From Cercospora beticola (lineage: Eukaryota; Ascomycota; Dothideomycetes; Mycosphaerellales; Mycosphaerellaceae), in contig NC_088941.1 of NCBI RefSeq assembly GCF_033473495.1, positions 248,001 to 312,000 of the forward strand: 64,000 nucleotides of DNA. Reading direction: 5' to 3'. Positions 22,401 to 32,939 of the stretch are shown here, piece after piece. The notes below the pieces were generated by a model. The model made no database searches. It saw only the letters and a program-made list of their open reading frames with translations, and was not told the origin of the DNA. Every line of letters starts with the position of its first letter. The stretch's first letter is position 1. Both the position numbers and the translations under genes were made by a program.

Positions 22401-22608
22401 CGACGAAGCTTATGACCAGGATGTAGGCTGTGCCGTGAAAGCTGCTGAAGGGAAAGACTTGAAAGAGGATGATCTGAAGAAGTGGATCGCAGAGCGAGTG
22501 GCTGCTTTCAAGGTTCCGAAGAAGATTTGGCTTACTGACGAGATACCCAAGACGGCTACTGGAAAGGTGCAGAGGAAGCTGGTGGCTGAGAAAATGGTCA
22601 ATGGCTAG
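19418..22608 (+). CDS. NRPS-like enzyme, carrier-condensation-adenylation (T-C-A), one-base frameshift
   Basis: A multidomain synthetase of about 1063 residues if one frame change is allowed. Residues 3-75 are a carrier domain with the phosphopantetheine Ser36 in FEVGGDSVLAIR. Residues about 115-540 are a condensation domain with SHAAYDRW in place of HHxxxDG (catalytic His and Asp kept). From about 555 there is an AMP-binding domain: P-loop TSGTTDRPK (nt about 21577-21603, Asp where Gly is usual), ESYAMTEASH, FFRTGDQGKLDENGF and PKTATGKVQRK with the catalytic Lys. The sequence around AAPLNPAYKQDEFEFY resembles peroxisomal CoA ligase Pcs60/oxalyl-CoA synthetase more than NRPS A domains. There is no carrier after the A domain. 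Frames switch at the T run 21266-21269, within an otherwise conserved helix. No intron fits, so this is a missing T or a real lesion. Confidence 0.8.
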
Positions 22609-22726
22609 TTGAAGGTCAAGGACGAGACCAGTGCACGACTGCGTCTGTGCGGTTCCGTCCAGAAGTCCAGAGTGCGCTCCAAGACTCAGTTCGACACTTG
22701 CGTTGACTGATCTCACACGACGAAGC

Positions 22727-24784
22727 TCAGCTCACGATCACTCTAACACGGTCCATATTCCATGCCAGAGCGATGTCAGTCCTAGTGTTTCCCTCACGAT
22801 GCGATGCAACGCGGACACCAGCAAAGTAGAGCCCAGGCTCCTCGTAAACATGCGAGAACTGAACACTGAGCGCCTGGCTGACTTCGAGGTCCTTCTTGGC
22901 ATATTCACCAGTTCCATACGCATCCCACTCGAGCGCGACAATTTGGTCAAGACCAGTAGGAACTTCGGCCTCCACATTGAATTCGATACGTCCTCCAGAT
23001 TTGACCTCAGCACGCTTCGTCCCATTCACGAGAAGCTCAACCAGCGGCTGAATGCCCTTGCGTTCGGAAGCAGCGCTCGGTATCCTGACCTGCCCATCCT
23101 CGACAGTATAGTTTGTAGGCGTCGGAGGCTCAATACCGTATTCGACCCAAGCACTCAAATCTTGCAGATGTTGCTCGTATAAACCAGTCCAGTCCACGAG
23201 CCGCTTTGTAAATGGAGCACCAAGTCTATACATGGCATGATCCGCATTCTCGCCAAAGTAGAGACGATAGTGATCTTCGATGCCTCCTTTCGCTTTGGCC
23301 ACCTGTTTGGAGTACCAGTCCGCATGCCACGGAAAGGCATCAAAGTCGAGCAAATTTTGTAGAGCAATTGCCTTCATGGTGATGTTGCCTGTGTGAGTGG
23401 CACCTCCCGTGGTTGACTGAGTGATGAGCGGTCCGATCAAGATGCTACGTTGCGGGTAGAGGGGCTGGCCGGCGTCGTCTCGAAGGTAATCGAAGGCGTA
23501 GAACCCGCTCTCTTTTGGTGGGACTTGGTGCCGGTAGAATGTGTGTGCTGCGAGGTACCATCTATTGTCGACAACAACACGGGCTCCTGGCACGAGAGCC
23601 TGGAGTTTCTCATTTGTGGCACCGCGAGATGAGATGTAGACTGTGCGGGTGTCGGAATCCAGATGGCCAGAGAATGGCTGAAGTGTATTGTTGACCATGA
23701 TGGAAAAGCCTAGGCCAACACTACCGGCAATGTTTTCTGGCACGTCCTCTAGGACAAACTCGGTTGTCATGCCATGATCTCCTACAGCCGTGCTTGCAAT
23801 AGTGCTGTTGAACTCGACGAGAGCAGTACGAAACCTTTTTCCCAAAGCAGATTGCTCAGCGCCAGCATATCCGTCTTTCGTCCAGAAGTCGTCTGCATAA
23901 GTAGGATCCATGTCTTGAATCATGGGAATCGTGATATCCTTCATCGTCTGGAAGAGCTGAGTTCGATTCCCAACAATGGCATCCCAATCCTCCCATCCTT
24001 TCAGCGGTACACCAAGAGCTGTTACTTCTTCAAGCACAGCTTGCTCGAGATTGTCGAAGACGGACGTGAGGTCGACATTGCTGCCAGGCTGAACCGCATC
24101 AATAATCTGTGCGGACTTATTGCCAAATATCAGGCCTCCAAAAGCTCGCATACCCCAGTTGTAGGGAATTGAAATCGGTGTCGCTTGAATAAGAACAAGA
24201 CACCCATCCCATACTCCAAATGTCTTTTCAGCGGCGCCAACAACTTCAAGAGACCCACCACTGCCACCATAAACATAGCCATATACCTCGTCAGCAGAAA
24301 CATTGTAGTAGTCCTGAGCAATGCCACGAGCTAGCTTCGCTGTCGCTGCATCTGCGCGATATCCAATTGAGCCGGATGTCTGAACCGTGAACCCACCACT
24401 TTCCACGCCAAATGAGATGGCGTAGTCGGGAGCACTAGCGTTTTGAGATGGGTACACGAGCTGGAAGAAGCGGCCTTTCCATTGTGACTTGGGAGTAAGG
24501 TAGATCGTGAAATTTACCGCTGTGCCGTTGAAGTAGCCAGAGATGCGTTCGTGGGGGACAGGTTGAGTTTCATTGGCTTGGTTCGTGAAGGTTGGAGAAG
24601 CATATTCGGGATCGATGCAGTCCCGCGTGACGATGAGGGCCTGGCCTTCTTGGACGCACTCCACAGCAGGTTGCTGGGCAGAGACACCAAGAGCCGCAAT
24701 GAAAGCTGTCAATGCAGTAAGTAGCCTGCGAGAAGTTCGTTCAGTTTTTCTTGGACTCTTGTTATGCGCAGCAACTTACCTCAT
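22727..24784 (-). CDS. Secreted alpha/beta-hydrolase-type esterase, tannase/feruloyl-esterase-like
   Basis: A 667-residue secreted protein. Exon 1 is only five bases (24784-24780, ATGAG). Exon 2 is 24725-22727. The join creates a signal peptide (MRLLTALTAFIAALGVSAQ) that the large frame alone lacks. YGYVYGGSGGSLEVVGAAEK resembles a serine-hydrolase nucleophile elbow, and WKGRFFQLVYP with the layout after it recalls tannases, though similarity is remote. ENADHAMYRLG may supply the catalytic His. About ten N-glycosylation sequons are present. The last 100 residues form a beta-sandwich-like, PKD-type segment (FSHVYEEPGLYFAGVRV). It is convergent with the T-C-A gene (118 bases between stops). A feruloyl-ester or other aromatic-ester substrate is only a guess. 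Confidence 0.6.
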
Positions 24785-25676
24785 GCTGAGAGCAACCACG
24801 CCGGGGTAGTGTTCTGAGTTACTTTGGTAGAAGAACCATGATTCTATCAACGCAGCCATGACTGGACTCTTTATATGCAAAGAGACGTACTTCCTTCTCA
24901 ATCTAGACTCATTGACCACCTGCTAGTGCTTATGAAGATCTTGCACAAGTGCAATCTTGAGATGGTAAGATCGCCTGGCTTTGTCAGACTTGTACTTGTT
25001 AGCAACTTGGCACATTTGTGACGGACCGTACGGATGTACTTGGGAGGCTGATGCCACTTGATGGCGCCTGGGCGTGAGAGTGATATGCTTCCCCCACTTG
25101 TTCATGGGCTTGATCTTATTGCTAAGGCAATTGTATCACCGATTTTCTGACTGTGGTCATAATGAACCCGTTGTCACCATGTCATGGGTCGCCTCTTACA
25201 GTGTTGCCTGCGGTTTGGAAACTTCGTAGCAACGATATCAACAGTTCTGATGCTTTCACCGAATGCGCTCAAGACGGCTCCCGAAATGATACCTGGTTGC
25301 CAGAGTCCCTTGACCGAAGATAGGTACCAGGGTAGTGAGACTTAAGGGTGAGCCCTCGGTGCGAGTGACCTATGGCTAGGAAACTAAGGTGTCGTACTCG
25401 TACTCGTACCCGCATGTTATCTTGGCAAACTCAGGTGAGATGGAATTGTATTCCAACAAGGCGTTCAACCAAGCCATCAGGTTCTGCGGCCTACTCTGTG
25501 GTACAACAAAGAGCGAGAAACGATCAAGAAAGAGCTAGTGAAGCTCAAGTCCAAGAGCACTTGGACATGCCGCACGGGGCTTCCATGCCGCATCCCGAGT
25601 CGAAAGGATTGCAGCTCCACAGGCGGCAGTATCGTGCAGTCCAGTATTGGTTTACTTTCGATCCAGCATTATTAAT
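24785..25676. other. Intergenic region
   Basis: Promoter of the esterase and the 3' flank of the kinase gene. A plus ORF from 25372 runs antisense into the kinase gene and has arbitrary composition. No gene is recognised. Confidence 0.5.
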
Positions 25677-28550
25677 TCAGTCAAAGCGATCGACACCGAC
25701 CCGGTTCACTCGAGCTCTCCTCCCGAGCGCTTGTCGCCTTCTCCTTGACAATTCCAAAGCGCTCCCTTCCCCAACGAGGCGTTTCTCATCTTCCTCTGCT
25801 GTATATTTGGGGTTGTTCTCTCCAAGTTGACGCTCCAAACGCCCATTCTCCTCATCCTGCATGGCAAGGATGTCCTCATCCCCTTTTGCTCGCACCTCAG
25901 ATCGAGCCTTTGTGACAGAATCGTGAGAAGAGTGTACATTGAGAGGCTCCGTCAGTGGAGGCGTAGGTCCCCTAAATGCGGCTGTCATTCGGGTAAACGA
26001 ATCATGGTCTGGCGTTGATGGCTTAGAGAAGTCGACGGGGTTTCCATTCGCATCCGTAATCCTGATGGCACTACTTCTCTTTTTCGGACGGACGAAACTA
26101 GACTGGTGTGATGGTTTGGCCTCCGATGGCAGTTCAAACCCCTGAGACGCTTCTGATCTGTCATATGGCCGTATTTCAGGCTGTTGTATCCGATATGGAT
26201 CATACCATCTGGAAGTGTCGTGGCCTATGTATGGATATCGTAGCCCAGAGGACGTATCAATATCGATGGGCAGTGGCAAGTCTGGAACTCGTTCTTTCAA
26301 GTGACCCGAGTCTAGATCCGGCGACGATGCCCCGGCACGACCAGCCTTTAAGTCATAATTTCGCCCCTGGTAATCTTCTTCGCCAGATACCGAATAATTT
26401 GTTCCGGGCCTAAAGCGAACAGATCGTGAAGGCATATGCGTTACGACAGTTTGATTGCTCTTCTCGCGCTTCCTTGACTCAGCATTGCTTGCACGGCTTT
26501 CGTTATATGATCTTGGAAGGCGGTATGCCCCATTGTCGGTGGTAGATGACCCCGCTGCGCCTTCAGAAACGATTTTACTATCTTTTGCGGCAGCAGCCCT
26601 TCGCTGAAATCCAATGTCCTCTATTCCATCGCCGCTTCTCGAGGCGCCGCCTACGGTGTTATGCCCCAGTCGCTGTGGATAAGCATCATCCTTTGGCGGT
26701 TGAATTCTATTCGGAGTGCGTATACGACCACCCGAGATGCCAGAATTTGTGTCCAAGCCATGCGCCGTTGTGTCCATTTCTCCAGATGCAGTCATACTCG
26801 AGGAAGAAAGCGAATTGTATGAACCATCTTCGGGGGTAGCTGTGCTTGTTGAGTTGCTCTCGTCCATGCCAATACTGTTATTGCGGTCCATTCGGTCTTT
26901 GCCTAGCAGGCTCGAGTTCTGTGCTCGCGACTTGCTACCGCCACCACGACCCCGAAAGCCCTCCGCAAGCGTCTTGAATAGATCTCCACCACCATCACGA
27001 CCACTAAGCAGATCATTAATCTTAGCAGCGAGAGCATCATCCGGCTTGGGCGTGCCAAACTTATCGAACCTGCTGTCGGGATCCTCAGTCTCTACCATTG
27101 GGCTAGGGTTTGGAACATGGATCTCTTCGTCAGATAGCACATCACGTTTTTCCATGTTCGAACTGCTACTCAGTGCATGCGAAGCGCCGCGCGGCGACTT
27201 TGTGTTTAGTTTGAACGGCTGCAGTAGTGGCTGGATCTCCTGGATCACCTTGGACTTCCAATTCGGCAAAGCGTCATCTTCAATGTACGAGTAGAAGCTC
27301 AGCAGAGCTTCTTCACTGGGTATCGACCCGCCTTGAATGCATCGCTCAAAGAGCTCAACGTACGAAGCAGCCTCGGCTTTGACCCTACCGGCCTGCTGCT
27401 TTCCAAGCCCCTTGGTTTGCGCGGTAGTGAGCTTAGAGAGGACCTCGGAGGTCATGGTCCGAGTTTCGCTGTCATCAATGTGAGGTCTCAAGCGATCAAT
27501 GATGGCGCCACTCGCAGGCCTGTCAACATCTTTGCTGCTGAGACAGTCTTGTATCACTTGATGCAGAGTTGCGGCAAGCTCAGCTGAACTTGAGTGCTCT
27601 TCGTTGTTGGGGTAAATGACCTGTTGCATGGTGACTGTGCATTACCTCAGCTTTTGTGTGTCTTGAATGCCGGGTGAACCGCGGTTACCTCCAAGCGCAT
27701 AGATATCGCATTTCAACGTGGTTCTTCGAGGACCAGGCCCTGTGAAGTCCATTCGTTGCTCCTGATCACTCATCAATGAGAATTCATGTTTATCTTGAAG
27801 TGTCATACTGGCGCATGATAAGCCCGAGTCCCAATGTAAGTGTCAGTACCATCAGTCTCAGCCTTGGCGATTCCAAAGTCACCCAGCTTAATTCGGATGT
27901 AGCTGTCTGTCAGTTCAGCTACAAAGACTGCTTTTCCGTCAGCACGTATTGTGGTCCTCGTGATAGAGCAGCTGACCATTCGGAGGTTTAATGTCCCGGT
28001 GCAGGATAGTAATCCAGGCACTTTGTGCGTTATCTCGGCGGACGACATCTGGCAATGGCGCAACCTTCAGGAAGTCATCGGCATGGTACACGCCATGGTG
28101 AAGATACAGCAGGCCACAGGCGATCTGATACATCACGAGTACAGCTTCCCGCGTATCAAGCTTGCTTCTGTCTTTCCTACTTTGTAGGGCTTGCTCGAGG
28201 TCGCCAAATTTGCAGTACTCTGTGTACAGCTTGGCGACTTGAGAGTTTGGATTGTAGGTGAAGTCGACATAATGTATGATGTTCGGATGTTCCAGGCCCT
28301 TCAGACGTTCTCCAAGTACGTAATATTCGCCGAAGACATAGCGAGATCCATTGGCCTTTGCCGGGTTCACGCCAGCAAGTGAATACTCCTTGCAAATGTA
28401 AAGCTCCGCCTCGACTTTGGCATTCTTTCCTTTTTTCTTCCTGCGCACGCGGCGAATGGCTTTTGCTTGCTTGCCATGGTGTAACACGATTGGCTGCGGC
28501 GCGTCCTGCCAATCGTATACAGCTTGTATCTTGGCCTGCTGCGGATTCAT
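25677..28550 (-). CDS. Serine/threonine protein kinase with long disordered C-terminus
   Basis: Exons are 28550-27977, 27930-27809, 27761-27689 and 27634-25677, giving 908 residues. The splice joints rebuild a full kinase core: Lys54 in YICKEYSL, LHRDIKPPN (Asp186), GDFGIAKA (209-211), AYHAPEQ (APE 231-233) and CDIYALGVTMQQV. These residues imply an active kinase. The N-lobe is odd, with no clear GxGxxG and a basic RRVRRKKKGKNAK stretch where the loop is expected. An insert of about 25 residues precedes the HRD loop. Residues about 330-908 are Ser/Gly/Arg-rich and low in hydrophobics, with many possible phosphosites. The gene is head-to-head with the HeLo-like pseudokinase, 273 bases apart. 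I cannot assign a subfamily. Confidence 0.8.
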
Positions 28551-28823
28551 GATGGCTCACTGATGAAAAAGTGACCATACAATTCCGAGAAGCCGCCCTG
28601 TGTCGTATCTGAAGAACGAGCGGGGCTTCTAACGCTGAGGTTACTCAAGGCTGAGGTCTTCCCACCTGACCTATACTGATTGGTACGGGGCCAAGCATGT
28701 GCATGAGCAGCTCGCTTAGACCATCTAAGCCACCAGCATGCGCGAAACAACAAAAAGAGGTAGTCAGCTCTCGTCATCGATGATTTTACAGACAGTGCCA
28801 GTGCTGTTCGCCCATCTCATACT
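28551..28823. promoter_or_regulatory. Bidirectional promoter region, kinase / pseudokinase
   Basis: 273 bases between the ATGs of two divergent genes that both have kinase folds. The short spacing suggests co-expression. No operator was recognised. Confidence 0.5.
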
Positions 28824-30392
28824 ATGGCCACCGGCCTCGAGTTTGGGGTGTTGCGCTTGCGGTGCCAGGAGTAATCGATGTGATCCTCCGCGGGGCACTG
28901 GCGCTTTGGGAGCGCATTGAGAAATTCAGGACTATGGATGAGGTTGTCAGCGGGCAAGTGAATCGCACCCTTCCATAGTGGAAGCGAACAAGGTTTGATA
29001 CTAACAGTGGCATCCTCTAGCCTCCGTGAAATAGCCCTTAACCTGAGGGAAGGGCCACTGTGCGTCGGTCTAGAGAATGTCAGGCACGCTGAGAAAGATC
29101 GCTGTATCCCGGCTCAGATGCAGGAGGATCTCAAGAGACTGCTGGAAATATTCGCTGTGCAACTGGAGATAACCCAAGAAGGCCTCAGAGCTGTGGAGGA
29201 TGACTTTGTTGGAAAACTTCGCTACAACCTTTCGAGGGGATCGGGCAGCAAACATCGGCTGGAAAAACAGTCCCAGACGCTCCAGAAGTCGTGCAGTACG
29301 CTCCAAGAATCTTGCAATAGGCTGCACAATCTGCGCACAAGTCAGTCGTCTTACCTCTGGACATCTGATGTACTCAAGATTACGCACGAGAGCGTCCACA
29401 ACAGGCCGGTCGAGCTTTTGCCAGCATCCGATATACTTGTAGCTCGAGGAAACTACGCCACCAAGGCTGCCAAGGTGGAATGTGAGTTTGTTCTTGAGAA
29501 CAAGAGACGTGAGAATGATGTGAAGCTTCTCTGTGCCAAATTGAGCTCGGAGGCGCTCCGGGGTCTTAACGGCATGCTTCCAGTGCTCGGGTATCGGCAG
29601 CCGCCATACGACGAGCCAGACGGAACCAAGGTCTTTCAGCTCATCATTGAGCTCCCGAAAAACGTTGACCGAGAAAGTCTCGAAAACAGAATGCTGTCCC
29701 ATGAGCGACCTTCACTTCGTGAGCGTCTGGTGATCTGCTTGAAGACTGCAGAGGCTGTACGATCTGTGCATTCCTTGGGGCTGAAGCACAAGTCCATTCG
29801 TCCTCGAGCAATTCTCGTGCTCACCTCAATCGATCCTGGTACTGAAGAGACAAAGCTGTCTCTGCAAGACTGGTCACTCGTTCATGAGATTTCCGGCGCC
29901 ACCACGCAGCTTGGAGAGACGCAGTGGCAGAGAGCGATTTACCAGCACCCTCAGCGTCAGACGCAATATGCAGAGAGTGCGTACGAACCCAAGCACGACA
30001 TATACAGTCTTGGCATAAGCATTCTGCAAGTACTCCTCTGGCAGCCATTCATCGTAGAGACGGCGGATGTAACAGACAGAATCTGCGATCTATTCGAGAC
30101 CTATGGCCTGGCGCGTGGCGATGAAGATGGCATTACCGACCTTCCAGAAAGGTATCGTAGCATCACCGCGAAGCTGATCAGCAAACCTTGGGCGACCAAA
30201 GAGATATGGCGCGACATTGCGGCTGGCGAGTTGCAAAGTCGGGCGCTGACCCGATTGGTAACGAGGTGTCTTGATGGCGATGAGCAAGGCGGCTTCAGAG
30301 AAGCCGTTGAAGTGGTTCGGCAGCTGCAGGCCTTAATCAAGCGTGAGGATGATGGCTCGAACGCAGCATCATACACGACTTTCCAGAATTAG
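28824..30392 (+). CDS. HeLo-like domain plus pseudokinase (possible regulated-cell-death protein), one-base frameshift near the start
   Basis: About 500 residues if one base is allowed for. The model is 28824-28953 joined to 29021-30392 through a GC-AG intron (donor GCAAGT; branch ctaac 16 bases before the TAG acceptor). The first 40 residues form a glycine-containing amphipathic helix that begins ATGLEFG and continues VALAVPGVIDVILRGALALW, the style of fungal HeLo-like membrane-active N-termini. The two parts are out of phase by one base at the G run 28845-28848. Residues about 75-155 are helical. From about 175 the fold is kinase-like but catalytically dead: LKHKSIRPRAILV replaces HRDxKPxN and LQDWSLVHE replaces DFG, while HDIYSLG remains. 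The architecture parallels MLKL. HeLo-like assignment is by eye. Confidence 0.65.
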
Positions 30393-31745
30393 CGGGAAGT
30401 GTATGAAGTTGAAGCAGCATGGTGTCAGACTTTGCTGGCCACGATTGTTGCAACTTCTTGGATTCGTCGAAGTCGATGTCAGCCGGACATGCTAGGTGGT
30501 ACGTGACTGCCATGTCGATTCTCCTCGCACCTGCACACCTGAAGTCATTCGCCCGTGGTCACACCTGGGGAAAGGTAGACCAGGCCGACGGTCTCGACTC
30601 GGCAAGCGCTCGCCGAGATGTGGCAGGTTTCAGATTTGCGGGAGCGTCTTGCCTGCACTTGGCGGTGAAAACAGGGCACAGAAAAAAGGAAGGCGAAACG
30701 AATCAGTCTTGTGCAGAACAGGCACAACCGGCTGCCACGTTGACTTGCGCGCGATTGGATTTTCTCGCACATGCTGTTGAGATGCACACGCTTCGAGCCG
30801 ACGTGGTGAAGGCAAAAGGTGATGGATGCTGCATCCAGGAAGCCGTTGCTTGTCTGTCGCGACGGTCCTGGGCCATCTTCGGGAGTCATTACGGCTGTTT
30901 GAGGCTCGCCGACACGGCCGCTCTCGGTGGTGGACGAGCTGACTACGCGCGCGCCAAGCGGTGTCTGAGGCTCGCAGCGGCGCAGTGGGAGGGAGAGTGC
31001 GATGGGCGGACGGGCAGATTTGGATCGCTGGTGGTCCAAAAGTGCAGCGAGAGCCGGCGACAACGTTGAGTGCCAATTTCTCGGCTCGTCGGCCGTTCCT
31101 GCGTGACACGAGGACAACGGCGAATCAGAGCGGGCAGGCGGGGATCGCGTCTTTGGCGGGCTCGACTGGGTTTAACTTAGACCCATGCAGGAACAGGTTG
31201 GGAGTCACGCTCGTGCCGTCATCGTATTTGGCTTCATCCCTGTGCACACATTATGAACGCCGCAGCCGCATCTCCCTGATCTCGACTGCATCTGCTGCTT
31301 CTTCGCCCTCACACGCTCGACGACAGGTCACCACGCTCTCTACCAGCAACCCACGCTCCTTCACCACCACCGCCACTCGTTCGCCAGGTGTTGTTTGGGA
31401 CCACATTCCTTCACACACCCCCCCCCCCGACCCCGTCAGAGCAGCGCATCAGCATTCCTCGCGTCGTGACACGGCAATCACCAGACGTGTGCCCTATTTT
31501 GGATCTTGTGAGTCTGCTCTTTCATCCACCTTTCATGCGCCTCGCCTGCTTTATCACCGCGAAATGAAGCCCGCCTTGTGAAGACCGCCCGCTGCGACGG
31601 CAATATTGCACACGCCCCTGCCATTTGACGCCGCAGAAATCTCCTTCACTGCAACATTGCCAAGTCACATTCTCTTCATCAACTGTACTGACTCCGCGGG
31701 CCGGCAGTATCAATTTAACTTCACATCCATATCTCAAACATCACC
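30393..31745. other. Long intergenic region with CT-rich leader
   Basis: About 1.35 kb without a supportable gene. Overlapping ORFs on both strands (up to 216 codons) have biased, domain-free composition. From about 31260 the sequence becomes strongly pyrimidine-rich with an 11-base C run at 31418-31428, the look of a long 5' leader and promoter for a highly expressed wall protein. Confidence 0.5.
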
Positions 31746-32939
31746 ATGAAAGCTGGTCTTCTTGTCGCGGCTTTGGCCGCTACCGCCACTGCGCAGCTCC
31801 ACCGCCGTGGCCACCGACACGCGCGTCGTGAGAACCCCGTGGCCTACCACGAGGAGGTCCAGGTCGTGACCGAAACCGCAAAGCACGTTGTCTACGTTGA
31901 CAGCAATGGCAACCCCATCGTCGAGCCAGCCAAGACTCCGGCTCCAGCTCCTCCAGCATACCAGGCGCCACCAGCACCTCCAGCTTACCAGGCACCACCA
32001 GCTCCAGCTCCTCCAGCATACCAGGCGCCACCAGCACCTCCAGCTTACCAGGCACCACCAGCTCCAGCTCCAGCCCCGGCTGCTCCAAAGCCAGAGGCAC
32101 CAAAGGAGGCTCCAAAGCCTGCTGCACCCAAGCCAGAGGCTCCAAAGGACTACAAGCCAAGCTCCGGCGGTGGCCAGGGTATCGTCTACTCTCCTTACAA
32201 CAACGACAAGTCCTGCAAGAACCAGGATCAGGTCAACGCCGACTTCGAGAAGCTCGGTGACTACAAGCTTGTTCGTATCTACGGCTGTGACTGCGACCAG
32301 GTCAACACCGTGCACAAGGCTGCTACCGCCAAGGGCATGAAGGTCTTCATCGGTATCTTCGACATCAACCAGGTCCAGTCCGACGTCGAGAAGATCGTTG
32401 CTGTCGCTAACGGCGATTGGTCTTGGGTCGACACTGTCTCTGTCGGTAACGAGCTCGTCAACAATGGTGCTGCTAGCGTCGATGCTGTTGTTGGCGCCGT
32501 CAACGCTGCTCGTAGCCAACTCCGTGGCGCTGGGTACCAGGGCCCTGTCGTCATCGTCGACACCTTCGTTGCCATGATTGCCAACCCAGCCATCTGCGAA
32601 GCTTCCGACTACGCCGCCGCCAACTGCCACGCTTTCTTCGATGGTGGCAAGACTGCTGACCAGGCCGCTGATTTCGTTGCCGAACAAGCCGAGCGCGTCA
32701 AGCAGGCCTGCGGTGGTAAGAAGACCGTCATCACCGAGACTGGCTGGCCATGGAACGGCGCCACCAACGGTGCTGCTGTCCCAAGCAAGGAGAACCAGGC
32801 CAAGGTTATCAACGGACTCAAGTCCAAGTTCTCCGAGAACATCTACCTCTTCACTGCTTTCGATGACCTCTGGAAGGACAACTTTGCTGGCTCTCACGGT
32901 GCCGAGTGCCACTGGGGTTTCATCGAGCACTCTGCTTAA
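31746..32939 (+). CDS. Cell-wall GH17 glucanase with proline-rich repeat region (SCW4/Mp65-like)
   Basis: A single-exon, 397-residue secreted protein with strong codon bias (nearly all C-ending codons), which suggests high expression. The signal peptide is at residues 1-16, followed by a basic HRRGHRHARR segment that may be a Kex2 site. Residues about 62-140 are a Pro/Ala-rich spacer with AYQAPPAP repeats. The GH17 domain covers about 145-397: GIVYSPYNNDKSC, the acid Glu in VDTVSVGNELVNNG, the nucleophile Glu in VITETGWPWNG, and FTAFDDLWKDN near the end. Relatives are wall-anchored beta-1,3-glucan modifying proteins and major antigens. Transglucosylation rather than plain hydrolysis is likely for this subgroup, by analogy. 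Confidence 0.9.
   Translation: MKAGLLVAALAATATAQLHRRGHRHARRENPVAYHEEVQVVTETAKHVVYVDSNGNPIVEPAKTPAPAPPAYQAPPAPPAYQAPPAPAPPAYQAPPAPPAYQAPPAPAPAPAAPKPEAPKEAPKPAAPKPEAPKDYKPSSGGGQGIVYSPYNNDKSCKNQDQVNADFEKLGDYKLVRIYGCDCDQVNTVHKAATAKGMKVFIGIFDINQVQSDVEKIVAVANGDWSWVDTVSVGNELVNNGAASVDAVVGAVNAARSQLRGAGYQGPVVIVDTFVAMIANPAICEASDYAAANCHAFFDGGKTADQAADFVAEQAERVKQACGGKKTVITETGWPWNGATNGAAVPSKENQAKVINGLKSKFSENIYLFTAFDDLWKDNFAGSHGAECHWGFIEHSA
31941..32060 (+). repeat. Perfect 60-bp tandem duplication in the GH17 spacer
   Basis: Bases 31941-32000 are repeated exactly at 32001-32060, and the start of a third copy follows at 32061. The unit encodes 20 residues containing two AYQAPP motifs. It is in frame and expandable, so length may vary between strains. 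Confidence 0.95.

Noticed and set aside
25385..25415. Short TCGTAC repeat as a regulatory element or minisatellite
   Set aside because: Only about three imperfect units; no counterpart elsewhere in the window.
31411..31430. C run as a possible telomere-like or structural element
   Set aside because: A single 11-base homopolymer inside a pyrimidine-rich leader; no repeat unit or second tract.
30419..31581. Plus ORFs of 216 and 206 codons and minus ORFs of 190 and 159 codons
   Set aside because: Mutually overlapping, Ser/Arg/Cys-rich without motifs; best explained as chance ORFs in GC-rich spacer.
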